From contig JAFKLT010000037.1 in assembly GCA_017309275.1 (NCBI GenBank), forward strand, positions 35,657 to 99,656: a DNA stretch of 64,000 nucleotides, written 5' to 3'. This DNA comes from Sphingomonadales bacterium (GTDB lineage: Bacteria > Pseudomonadota > Alphaproteobacteria > Sphingomonadales > Sphingomonadaceae). A program made the translations under genes and the position numbers. Shown here piece after piece: positions 1-7,491 of this stretch. The notes below the pieces were generated by a model. The model ran no database searches. It was given only the letters and a program-made list of their open reading frames with translations, and was not told the origin of the DNA. Numbering within the stretch: the stretch's first letter is position 1; each line of letters starts with the position of its first letter.

Positions 1-929
1 CCGAAGGCGACGAGGGCGACGACGTCTATGTCGTGCGTTCGGGCTCGATGGTCGTCGAGAAGGATATCGGCGGCAAGTCGATCTTTCTCCGCTATCTGCC
101 CGCCGGCAGCTATTTCGGCGAAATGGCGGTGCTGAGCGGCGCGCCGCGCAACGCGACGGTCAAGGCGGCGGTGGCGAGCGAGGTCATCCGGCTGAAGGGG
201 CAGCAGTTCAAGGAAATGCTGGCCAAGCGCCCGCAGGTGCGCGCCGCGACCGAAGCCGCGGTGGCCGAACGCGCGGCGATGAACAGCTTCATCGAATCGC
301 GCAAGGCAAGCTATTCGAGCGCGGTCGATCTCTATTCGGACACCGCAGGCTTCATCATGAAGGAAGGCCTGGGCGAGGCGACCGACGCGCTGCTGATCGA
401 CGAGAATCTGTGCGTCGGGTGCGACAATTGCGAAAAGGCCTGCGCCGACAGCCACGAAGGCCTGTCGCGGCTCGACCGCGAAGCCGGCAAGACCTTTGCG
501 CATTTGCATGTGCCGACGAGTTGCCGTCACTGCGAGCATCCGCATTGCATGGCCGACTGTCCGCCGAACGTGATCCACCGCGGCCCGGACGGCGAAGTCT
601 TCATGGAGCCGGGCTGCATCGGCTGCGGCAACTGCATGCGCAACTGCCCCTATGGCGTGATCCGCATGGAGGCAGCACCGCCCGAGAAGCCGGGTCTGCT
701 GCGCTGGTTGCTCACCGGCTTTGGACCAGGGCCGGGCGAACCGTCGCCCAAGTGGACCAAGAAAAAGCTGGGCGAGGAAAAGCCCAAGAAGATCGCGGTC
801 AAATGCGACATGTGCAAGGGCATCGCCGGCGGACCCGCATGCGTGCGCGCTTGCCCGACCGGCGCCGCGATCCGTGTTTCGCCGGAAGAATTCCTGTCGA
901 TCGCGCGGCTTGAGGAGGATGCCGGCTGA
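1..929 (+). CDS. CNB-domain / four-cluster ferredoxin fusion (5' end outside window)
   Basis: The reading frame is open from base 3, so the gene starts before the window. An internal GTG at 33 is not a credible start because it would cut the domain. The visible N-terminal part is the end of a cyclic-nucleotide-binding domain. Its phosphate-binding cassette is intact: FGEM followed by PRNATV, with the Glu and Arg that contact the cyclic phosphate in CRP/PKA-type domains. After a linker come four cysteine groups of the HybA/DmsB/NrfC ferredoxin type (CVGCDNCEKAC, CRHCEHPHCMADC, CIGCGNCMRNC, CDMCKGIAGGPACVRAC), enough for four [4Fe-4S] clusters. There is no visible signal peptide or TM, so a cytoplasmic electron-transfer subunit gated by a cyclic nucleotide is the natural inference. 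Its stop overlaps the next start (TGATG), implying translational coupling. The missing N-terminus could carry another domain. Confidence 0.9.
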   Translation, partial: EGDEGDDVYVVRSGSMVVEKDIGGKSIFLRYLPAGSYFGEMAVLSGAPRNATVKAAVASEVIRLKGQQFKEMLAKRPQVRAATEAAVAERAAMNSFIESRKASYSSAVDLYSDTAGFIMKEGLGEATDALLIDENLCVGCDNCEKACADSHEGLSRLDREAGKTFAHLHVPTSCRHCEHPHCMADCPPNVIHRGPDGEVFMEPGCIGCGNCMRNCPYGVIRMEAAPPEKPGLLRWLLTGFGPGPGEPSPKWTKKKLGEEKPKKIAVKCDMCKGIAGGPACVRACPTGAAIRVSPEEFLSIARLEEDAG

Positions 930-1810
930 TGGCCAGTCTCTTCCAGCGTCGTCGCAGCAAGGCGACCCAGACCGAGCGCGTCCGCGAACGGCGGCACGAG
1001 GGTTTCCTCCGCTACGCCAATTTCCGCTGGGCCAAGATTTCGGGCGGACTCTGCCTGCTGATCATCGTCAGCTATGCACTGATCGACGTGACGCCGCGGC
1101 ACAATGGCGGCAGCTGGTACGGCTATACGCTGGGGACGATCGGCGCGGGCCTGATCCTGTGGCTGACGGCGCTCGGCTATCGCAAGCGCAAGATGACGAG
1201 CGATTACTGGTCGCTGAAGGCCTGGACGTCGGCGCACGTCTATCTGGGCCTCAGCCTGATCATCATCGGGACCTGGCACACCGGCTTTCAGCTCGGCTGG
1301 AATGTTCACACGCTCGCTTGGGCGCTGATGATATTGGTGATCCTGTCGGGGCTCTATGGCGTCATCGTCTATGCGACCTTGCCCGCCGCGCTGTCGAACA
1401 ACCGCGACGAGATGACGCAGATGCAGATGCTCGAAGCGATCCGCGCGTTCGACCGTCAGCTTCACGCCGCCGCGCAGCCGCTGACGCCGGAGGATACCGC
1501 GCCGGTGCTGGCGGCGCTCGACGAGGATCCGTTTGCGGGCGGTATCGGCGCGCGCCTGTCGGGTCGTTACCCCCGGTGCGCCACCGCGGCGGCGCTCCGC
1601 ACGCTGGGCATGTCGCGAAGCAGCGATGCGGAGGCGCGCGAAAAGGTGATCGGCCTGCTGTCACAAAAGGAGGCGGCGCTTGCCAGGCTGCGCAAGCATC
1701 TTCGTATCCGGGCGCTGCTCGAAATCTGGCTTTATGTGCATGTGCCGCTGACCTTTGCGCTGATCGCGGCGCTGTCGGCGCACATCATCAGCGTCTTCTT
1801 CTACTGGTAA
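929..1810 (+). CDS. Multi-pass membrane protein, probable cytochrome b-like subunit
   Basis: This 293-aa protein starts on the ATG that overlaps the upstream stop. Hydrophobic segments lie near residues 30-50, 65-85, 95-150 (two helices) and 270-292. Histidines sit in or next to these helices (AHVYLG, TWHTGF, NVHTLA, YVHVPL, SAHII), the pattern of a di-haem b-type membrane anchor. A soluble loop of roughly 110 residues separates the fourth helix from the last. I do not recognise a named family. Position between a cytoplasmic ferredoxin and a multihaem cytochrome suggests it passes electrons across the membrane or exchanges them with quinone. Haem ligation is inferred from histidine placement only. 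Confidence 0.75.
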   Translation: MASLFQRRRSKATQTERVRERRHEGFLRYANFRWAKISGGLCLLIIVSYALIDVTPRHNGGSWYGYTLGTIGAGLILWLTALGYRKRKMTSDYWSLKAWTSAHVYLGLSLIIIGTWHTGFQLGWNVHTLAWALMILVILSGLYGVIVYATLPAALSNNRDEMTQMQMLEAIRAFDRQLHAAAQPLTPEDTAPVLAALDEDPFAGGIGARLSGRYPRCATAAALRTLGMSRSSDAEAREKVIGLLSQKEAALARLRKHLRIRALLEIWLYVHVPLTFALIAALSAHIISVFFYW

Positions 1811-1826
1811 GGCGGGAGAGGGGACC

Positions 1827-3761
1827 ATGAGCTTCATCCTGCGCCGAATCTCGACGACGAAGACGGGCAAGCAGATCATCCGCGACCAGGCGCTGCCCGG
1901 CGACGCGATCACGCTTGGCCGCGAGGGCAGCAACGTCATCCACATCGCCGACCTGGCGGTGAACCCGCACCATGCGACGATCACCAGCGCCGACGGGCGT
2001 CATGTCCGCGTGCAGGCGAGCGAGGGGCTGGGTTTCGACATCAACGGCCGCACGGTCGATGCAGCGGACGTCGACAGCGCAGCGGGGGCCGAGCTGCGCT
2101 TTGGCGGGCACCGCCTGACGATCGCACGCGAAGGCGACAATATCATCCTGCTCGTCGAACGGATCGACGAACTGTCGCAATCGTCGAAGGACGTCGACGA
2201 AGCGAAGGCCTTTTCGCTTGCGGGCGTCATGCCCGGCAAGCGCGTGGGGGCATGGACGTTCGGCATATTGATGCTGCTCGCCTTCCTCGTCGGCCCGATC
2301 TGGGCGTGGTACAGCTACAAGAATGTCGATGAGCGGCCCGAGGGCTATCATGCCGACACGGCGTGGCTTTCCGGCCCGTTGTCGAGCGCGCACGCGAACC
2401 TCAAGAACGATTGCCAGTCGTGCCACGTCGAACCCTTCGTCGCGGTGACCGACAAGGCATGCGTCGGCTGTCACACCGGCGAGCACAAGGCGATGAGCAC
2501 GGCGCATGCCAATGCGCCGGCGGCGATGCTGCTGGCCGCGCGGCATCCGCCGGGCATAGGCGAAAAGGTGCTCGCGGGTTTCGCCAAGACCTTCAACCGG
2601 CCGCAGGGGCGCTGCGTCGACTGCCACACCGAGCATGAGGGGGCGGGGCCGATGCCCGCGACGCCGCAGAAATTCTGCGCCGACTGCCACGATGGCATGT
2701 CCGCGCGGTTGCTCGATGCCGGGTTCAAGTCGACGGTCGCCGACGCCGCCGATTTCGGCACCAGCCACCCCGAATTCCGCCCGCTGGTCCGTGCGGCACC
2801 CGGTGCGAAGCCCGTGCGCACGACGCTGACCAAGGGAGTGGTGGATTATAACGGGCTGAAATTCCCGCACGACATCCACCTGCAGGCGACAGGCGGCGTC
2901 GCGCGCATGGCCGCGAGTTTCCGCGGACGCTATGACTTCGGCAACAAGCTGGAATGCGAGAATTGCCACCGCGTCGAATCTGACGGCGTGCGGGTGAAGC
3001 CGGTCGAGATGGAGCGCGACTGCGCAATGTGCCACAGCCTGGCGTTCGAGACCGTCGGCGGCGTGACGCGCACGCTGCGTCACGGCGAGCCCGACCAGGT
3101 GGTCGCCGACCTGACCGCCTATTATCGATCGACACCCCCGTCGCGCCCGCTGCAGCTTGGCGGGATGGAACGGCGGCGGCCGGGCGCCTATGCCGAGGGG
3201 CAGGTCTATAACATCTATTTCCGCGAGGTCGCGGTTCGCCCAAACCGTGCAGAGGATGCGGTGCGCGCGGTCTTTTCGAAGGGCGGGGCCTGTTACGATT
3301 GCCATACGATCTTCGCGCCGCAGGCGGGCAAGAGCTGGCGCGTGATGGCGGTCGACCAGACGCCGCGGTTCCTGCAGAAGGGCTGGTTCGACCATGACGC
3401 GCACAAGGAAACCGATTGCGCCGACTGTCACACCGCAGCGCCCGGCTCCAAGCAGGCGACCGATTTCCTGGTCCCCGGCGTTCGCCAGTGCCGCGATTGT
3501 CACGTGGGCGAGAGCGGGGCGCGGGTGGTAAAGGTAAAGACCGCGACCGAATCGCCTTGCGCAATGTGTCACGAATATCATTCGGATGGGGGCAAACCGT
3601 GGATGCCAGCGCGTCAGCGTAAGGTAAACGCCGCGGCAATCACAAATAAACCTCTTGGCGCTATCTATGGTGTGAGCATGGTCACAGGCTCGCAGGGGCG
3701 GGGCCTCTATGATGTGACTTGGCGCACACCCGCCCTGCACGGGGCACGGCGGGGCGGCTAG
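1827..3761 (+). CDS. FHA-domain, TM-anchored ten-haem cytochrome c
   Basis: The protein has 644 residues. Residues about 10-105 resemble a forkhead-associated domain (LGREGSN start, an HHATI strand and a conserved NGR near residue 72). The usual Ser of the SxxH motif is replaced by Asn (NPHH), so phosphopeptide binding is uncertain. A single TM helix follows at about 137-163. The rest holds ten CxxCH c-type haem motifs (CQSCH, CVGCH, CVDCH, CADCH, CENCH, CAMCH, CYDCH, CADCH, CRDCH, CAMCH) between about residues 193 and 581, so this part should be periplasmic. It lies 16 bp after the cytochrome b-like gene with RBS GGGAGAGGGG. The last 45 residues contain no haem motif, and the DNA there is AT-richer and carries a CRP-type site, so the tail may be dispensable. 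It is probably the terminal periplasmic electron carrier of the cluster. Confidence 0.88.
   Translation: MSFILRRISTTKTGKQIIRDQALPGDAITLGREGSNVIHIADLAVNPHHATITSADGRHVRVQASEGLGFDINGRTVDAADVDSAAGAELRFGGHRLTIAREGDNIILLVERIDELSQSSKDVDEAKAFSLAGVMPGKRVGAWTFGILMLLAFLVGPIWAWYSYKNVDERPEGYHADTAWLSGPLSSAHANLKNDCQSCHVEPFVAVTDKACVGCHTGEHKAMSTAHANAPAAMLLAARHPPGIGEKVLAGFAKTFNRPQGRCVDCHTEHEGAGPMPATPQKFCADCHDGMSARLLDAGFKSTVADAADFGTSHPEFRPLVRAAPGAKPVRTTLTKGVVDYNGLKFPHDIHLQATGGVARMAASFRGRYDFGNKLECENCHRVESDGVRVKPVEMERDCAMCHSLAFETVGGVTRTLRHGEPDQVVADLTAYYRSTPPSRPLQLGGMERRRPGAYAEGQVYNIYFREVAVRPNRAEDAVRAVFSKGGACYDCHTIFAPQAGKSWRVMAVDQTPRFLQKGWFDHDAHKETDCADCHTAAPGSKQATDFLVPGVRQCRDCHVGESGARVVKVKTATESPCAMCHEYHSDGGKPWMPARQRKVNAAAITNKPLGAIYGVSMVTGSQGRGLYDVTWRTPALHGARRGG
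3671..3721 (+). promoter_or_regulatory. CRP-type site and candidate promoter of the phosphodiesterase gene
   Basis: TGTGAGCATGGTCACA at 3671-3686 is a perfect match to the CRP consensus TGTGA-N6-TCACA. A TATGAT hexamer at 3709-3714 could be a -10. Transcription would then begin near 3721, putting the palindrome centre at about -42, the classical class II activator position. The site lies inside the 3' end of the cytochrome gene and about 115 bp before the phosphodiesterase start. The sequence match is direct; the regulator and start point are inferred. Confidence 0.55.
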
Positions 3762-3801
3762 CTATTTGGACCGGGTCGGCCGGCGGGGAGCAGGAACGGA
3801 T

Positions 3802-4650
3802 ATGCTGATCGCGCAGATCACCGATATCCATATCGGGTTCGATCCCGACAATCCGGCGGAGTATAACCGCAAACGGCTCGATGACGTCCTCGACGTGCTT
3901 ATCGAGGGGCCGAACCGTCCCGACTTGTTGCTCGCGACGGGCGATATCACCGACCGCGGCGATCCCGACAGCTATCGGCGCTTGTCGACCGCCTTTTCGC
4001 GCTGCCCTTTCCCGGTGTGGCCCAGCGTCGGCAATCATGACCTGCGCGACAATTTCCACGCCCAATTCCCAGGCTTCGATGATGGCAACGGCTTCATCCA
4101 ATATGTGATCGAACTGCCCGAACTACGGCTGGTCACCGTCGACACGCTGGAGGAAGGGCGGCACGGCGGCGCGTTCTGCGAGCAAAGGTCGGCGTGGCTG
4201 GATGCCGAGCTGTCGAAGGATCCGACGAAGCCGACCTATATCGTGATGCACCACCCGCCGGTCGAAAGCGGCATCGAGTGGATGAACACCGATCCCAACG
4301 AACCGTGGGTCGCCGCCTTTACCGCGGTCATCCGGCGCCATCCGCAAGTGCGCGGCCTGATCTGCGGTCATCTTCACCGCAGCGTCACCGTGTCGTGGGA
4401 AGGGCGCACCGTCGCCATCTGTTCGTCGACCGCGCCGCAGGTCTCGCTCGACCTGCGCCCGATCGACGAGAACAAGCCCGACGACCGCCCGATGATCGTC
4501 GCCGAAGACCCCGCCTATGCGCTGCACCGCTGGAACGGGCGCGAACTGGTCAGTTTCTATGACCATGCCGGCGCGCACACGATGCTCGCCAAATATGACG
4601 AGCGGCTGCAGCCGCTGGTGCGCGAATTGAAGGCCGAACGGCCGGCCTAA
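3802..4650 (+). CDS. Class III cyclic-nucleotide phosphodiesterase-like metallophosphoesterase (CpdA/GpdQ type)
   Basis: This 282-aa dinuclear metallophosphoesterase has all the family metal-ligand motifs in order: TDIH near the start, GDITDRGD, GNHD, HHPP and GHLHR. Family members hydrolyse phosphodiesters, notably 3',5'-cAMP (CpdA, Rv0805) or glycerophosphodiesters (GpdQ); the sequence alone does not separate these. ATG 3802 was chosen over an in-frame upstream codon at 3766 because the protein then begins directly with the first beta strand, and GGGGAG lies at 3785-3790. It follows the CNB-ferredoxin cluster and has a CRP-type site upstream, which favours cAMP as substrate. Its stop overlaps the stop of the convergent dehydrogenase gene. 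Confidence 0.85.
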   Translation: MLIAQITDIHIGFDPDNPAEYNRKRLDDVLDVLIEGPNRPDLLLATGDITDRGDPDSYRRLSTAFSRCPFPVWPSVGNHDLRDNFHAQFPGFDDGNGFIQYVIELPELRLVTVDTLEEGRHGGAFCEQRSAWLDAELSKDPTKPTYIVMHHPPVESGIEWMNTDPNEPWVAAFTAVIRRHPQVRGLICGHLHRSVTVSWEGRTVAICSSTAPQVSLDLRPIDENKPDDRPMIVAEDPAYALHRWNGRELVSFYDHAGAHTMLAKYDERLQPLVRELKAERPA

Positions 4651-5591
4651 TATCCCAGCGACAGGTCGACGCGCGGCTCGACGTCGCCGCCTTGCCGCCA
4701 GCGATCCAGATTCTCCAGGAAGCGGGCGGCGGCGCGGACGAACATCTTGTCCTGCGCGCGGCCCGACAGGTGCATCGTGATATGCGCGTTGTCGAGGCTC
4801 CAAAGCGGATCGTCGGAAGGGAGCGGCTCCGGCGTCGTCACGTCGAGAAAGGCCGCGGCGATCTGCTGCGTGTCGAGCGCGCTGACCAAGGCCGCCTGGT
4901 CGACCACGGCGCCGCGCGCGATGTTGATCAGCGTCGCAGTCGGCTTCATCGCGGCAAGCTCTGCCGCCCCGATCATGCCGTCGGTCTCGGCCGTCGCGGG
5001 CACGGCCAGAATGACCCAGTCGAACTCGCCCAGCCGGCCGCGCCACTGGTCGGGCGTCAGCGTGTTCGCGCCGGGCGAACGGCGCACGACGGTCACGTCG
5101 ACGGCAAAGGCCGCCAGCCGTTCCTCGATCAGCTTGCCGATCGCGCCATAGCCGAGCAGCAGCGCCTTCGACCCGAACAGTTCGACCTTGCCGGGCGAAT
5201 CGATCAGCCACTCGCGCCGTTCCTGCGCGCGCACGACGTCGCGATACCCCTTGGCGACGGTCAGCATCCCCATCACCACATATTCGGCGATGGTGATCGC
5301 ATTGATCCCCGCGCCGTTGGTCAGCACCGTTCCGCGCTCGCGGAGCAAGTCGAGCGGAAGGCCGTCGACCCCGGCGTAGATGGAGTTCAGCCACTTCATC
5401 TGCGTCGCCGCGGTGACCGCCGCCGCCATGTCGCGCTTGTCGTACATGTCGAACCAGCCGATCTCGGCCTCGGGCGCCAGCTCCATCGCCTCTTCCTTGG
5501 ACATGAAGAAACGGGGTTCGACCCAGTCGGGAAGGCGGCCTTCGACCAGCGGGCGGATCATGCCGGACAGGACAGTGATGGTCTTTGTCAT
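4647..5591 (-). CDS. D-2-hydroxyacid dehydrogenase (NAD-binding)
   Basis: This 314-aa oxidoreductase of the D-isomer-specific 2-hydroxyacid dehydrogenase family starts MTKTITVL. The Rossmann motif is GYGAIG near residue 145. The late NIARGAVVD strand and HITMHLSGR carry the conserved region around the catalytic His. Substrate cannot be told from sequence; relatives reduce glyoxylate, hydroxypyruvate or phenylpyruvate. ATG 5591 was chosen because the 23 in-frame codons upstream do not resemble the family and run into the neighbouring gene. It lies 7 bp downstream of the small membrane protein gene on the same strand and is probably co-transcribed with it. Confidence 0.87.
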   Translation of the reverse strand: MTKTITVLSGMIRPLVEGRLPDWVEPRFFMSKEEAMELAPEAEIGWFDMYDKRDMAAAVTAATQMKWLNSIYAGVDGLPLDLLRERGTVLTNGAGINAITIAEYVVMGMLTVAKGYRDVVRAQERREWLIDSPGKVELFGSKALLLGYGAIGKLIEERLAAFAVDVTVVRRSPGANTLTPDQWRGRLGEFDWVILAVPATAETDGMIGAAELAAMKPTATLINIARGAVVDQAALVSALDTQQIAAAFLDVTTPEPLPSDDPLWSLDNAHITMHLSGRAQDKMFVRAAARFLENLDRWRQGGDVEPRVDLSLGY

Positions 5592-5598
5592 GGTCTTC

Positions 5599-5955
5599 CT
5601 ATTGTTGAAAAGCGTGCCAGCCCGCCCACGCGAGCGGCGCCAGGCCGATCGTGTCGGCAAGCGCGATCGTGCTTAGCGAAGCCGGACGCCGATTCCGGTG
5701 ATAGAGAAACAGGAAACTGAGCATGCTGATCGCCGCGAGCAGCGTCGCCAACTTGCGTCCGTCGGGGTCGAAGGCGGCCCACAGGCACGCGACGAGCACG
5801 GCAAAGAACAGCGCCGCGCGGTGGTGCATCAAAAGGAAGACGGGGCTGTCGGGCGCGACGCCGTAAAGCCGCGTGATCAATCCGGGCCGGAACAGCGCCA
5901 GCGCCGGGACCAGATGGACAAGACCGACGAGAAGCCAGCAGATCAGTTGCGACAT
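5599..5955 (-). CDS. Small four-helix membrane protein, unknown function
   Basis: This 118-aa protein is almost entirely hydrophobic, with likely TM segments at about 4-22, 42-62, 68-85 and 95-113. A short charged FDPDGRK loop separates helices two and three, and an MHHR motif opens the second. I do not recognise the family. It sits between cysS (38 bp upstream) and a hydroxyacid dehydrogenase (7 bp downstream) on the minus strand, so it is probably the middle gene of an operon. The length and compact spacing make it a real gene, but nothing in the sequence indicates a reaction. Confidence 0.7.
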   Translation of the reverse strand: MSQLICWLLVGLVHLVPALALFRPGLITRLYGVAPDSPVFLLMHHRAALFFAVLVACLWAAFDPDGRKLATLLAAISMLSFLFLYHRNRRPASLSTIALADTIGLAPLAWAGWHAFQQ

Positions 5956-5993
5956 GCAATGAAGCTAACAGCCGGCGGCATCGGAGCAAGCCT

Positions 5994-7457
5994 CTAATTT
6001 CCTTCCGGCCGCCAATCCCAGCCGAGCGGGTCGCCGTCCATGACCTCGACCCCCGCAGCGATCAGTTCGTCCCGCAGGGCATCCGATGCGGCGAAATCCT
6101 TGGCCGCGCGCGCGTCGCGGCGCCGGGCGAGCGTCGCCTCGATCGCGTCGGCATCGATCGTCGCGGCCTTTGGCCGGACGCGCAGATCCTGGCGCGACAG
6201 CGTGAGAAGCTGGAGGCCGAGTACCGCGTCCATCGCCTCGATCGCCGCGCGCTTCTGGCCCGCGTCGACCTTTTTCATCGCCACCGCTTCCTCGAGCAGG
6301 GTGAGGGCGATCGGCGTGTTGAGGTCGTCCGACATGGCGGCGTCGAATTTCCCCAGCAAGTCGGCAAGGCGGCGGTCGTCGACGACGGCGGCGGAGGCGG
6401 CGTCGCACACCGATGCGGCGGCCATCACCAGACGCTTCAGCCGCGTCAGCGCCGCGCCCAGACCGTCCCAATTGAACTCCAGCTCGCTGCGATAATGCGC
6501 CTGCAGGCACATCAGGCGATAGGCGAGCGGGTGATAGCCCCCGTCGATCAGCAACTGGACGCGCAGGAAATTCCCGCTCGACTTCGACATCTTGCCGCTG
6601 CGTTCGACCAGGAAGTTGTTGTGCATCCACATGCGCGCGCCACTGTCGGTCGAGCAGCTATGCGCCTGGTTTTGCGCGATCTCGTTCGGATGGTGAATCT
6701 CGCGGTGATCGATGCCGCCGGTGTGAATGTCGAAGGGGAAGCCAAGCAACGCCTCCGACATGACCGAGCATTCGAGGTGCCAGCCCGGCGCGCCGCGGCC
6801 CCAGGGCGAGTCCCACTCCATCTGGCGCTTTTCGCCCGGCGGCGTCCTGCGCCAGATGGCGAAGTCGGCGGGGTGGCGCTTGCCGTCGACGGGGTCGATG
6901 CGGCTTTCGCCCTCGTCGGTGCCGTGGCGCGCGAGGCGGCCGTAATCGGTGACCGTCGTCGTGTCGAAATAGAGACCGCTTTCCAGTTCGTAGCAATGCT
7001 CGTCGGCGATCGCCTTCGCAAATTCGATCATCTGCGGGACATAGTCGGTCGCGATCGACCAGTGCGCCGGCTGGCGAATGCCGAGCGCCTTGATGTCGGC
7101 CCAATAGGCCTCGGTATAATGGCGCGCGATGTCCCAGATCGACTGGGCGCGTTCCGCCGCCGCCTTTTCCAGCTTGTCCTCGCCGGCGTCGGCGTCGTCG
7201 GTCAGGTGGCCGACGTCGGTGATGTTGATGACGTGGGTGAGCCTGTACCCCTTGTACGACAGCGTCCGCCCGAGCGTGTCGGCAAAGACATAGGCGCGCA
7301 TATTGCCGATATGCGAGTAATTATAGACCGTCGGCCCGCAGCTGTAGACGCGCGCCTCGCCAGGGTGGACGGGCTGGAATTCTTCCAGGCTGCGCGTCAG
7401 GCTGTTGAACAGCTTCAGCGGCGTCGGGGCATGGGCGTCAGTCATGACCGCGCCCAT
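5994..7457 (-). CDS. cysS: Cysteine--tRNA ligase
   Basis: This class I aminoacyl-tRNA synthetase charges tRNA-Cys in the cytoplasm. The HIGH signature appears as HIGN in CGPTVYNYSHIGNMR near residue 50 and the KMSKS loop as KMSKSSGN near residue 293. The Cys of CGPTVY and a later Cys/His set (LECS, GGIDHREIHHPNE) supply the Zn site that discriminates cysteine. The C-terminal DALR-type helical domain ends in a WRPEGN tail. Length (487 aa) is normal. An alternative start four codons in (ATG 7445) is equally plausible because neither has a strong RBS. It lies only 34 bp after the giant TpsA gene on the same strand, so its promoter is either inside that gene or upstream of the secretion block. 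Confidence 0.97.
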   Translation of the reverse strand: MGAVMTDAHAPTPLKLFNSLTRSLEEFQPVHPGEARVYSCGPTVYNYSHIGNMRAYVFADTLGRTLSYKGYRLTHVINITDVGHLTDDADAGEDKLEKAAAERAQSIWDIARHYTEAYWADIKALGIRQPAHWSIATDYVPQMIEFAKAIADEHCYELESGLYFDTTTVTDYGRLARHGTDEGESRIDPVDGKRHPADFAIWRRTPPGEKRQMEWDSPWGRGAPGWHLECSVMSEALLGFPFDIHTGGIDHREIHHPNEIAQNQAHSCSTDSGARMWMHNNFLVERSGKMSKSSGNFLRVQLLIDGGYHPLAYRLMCLQAHYRSELEFNWDGLGAALTRLKRLVMAAASVCDAASAAVVDDRRLADLLGKFDAAMSDDLNTPIALTLLEEAVAMKKVDAGQKRAAIEAMDAVLGLQLLTLSRQDLRVRPKAATIDADAIEATLARRRDARAAKDFAASDALRDELIAAGVEVMDGDPLGWDWRPEGN

Positions 7458-7491
7458 GCCTTGCGCCGGGGTAATCCGTCAACCGAAAGGG

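Noticed and set aside
1788-3740. 650-aa minus-strand frame opposite the decahaem cytochrome gene
   Set aside because: The opposite strand holds ten correctly spaced haem motifs and a TM; this frame is its antisense shadow.
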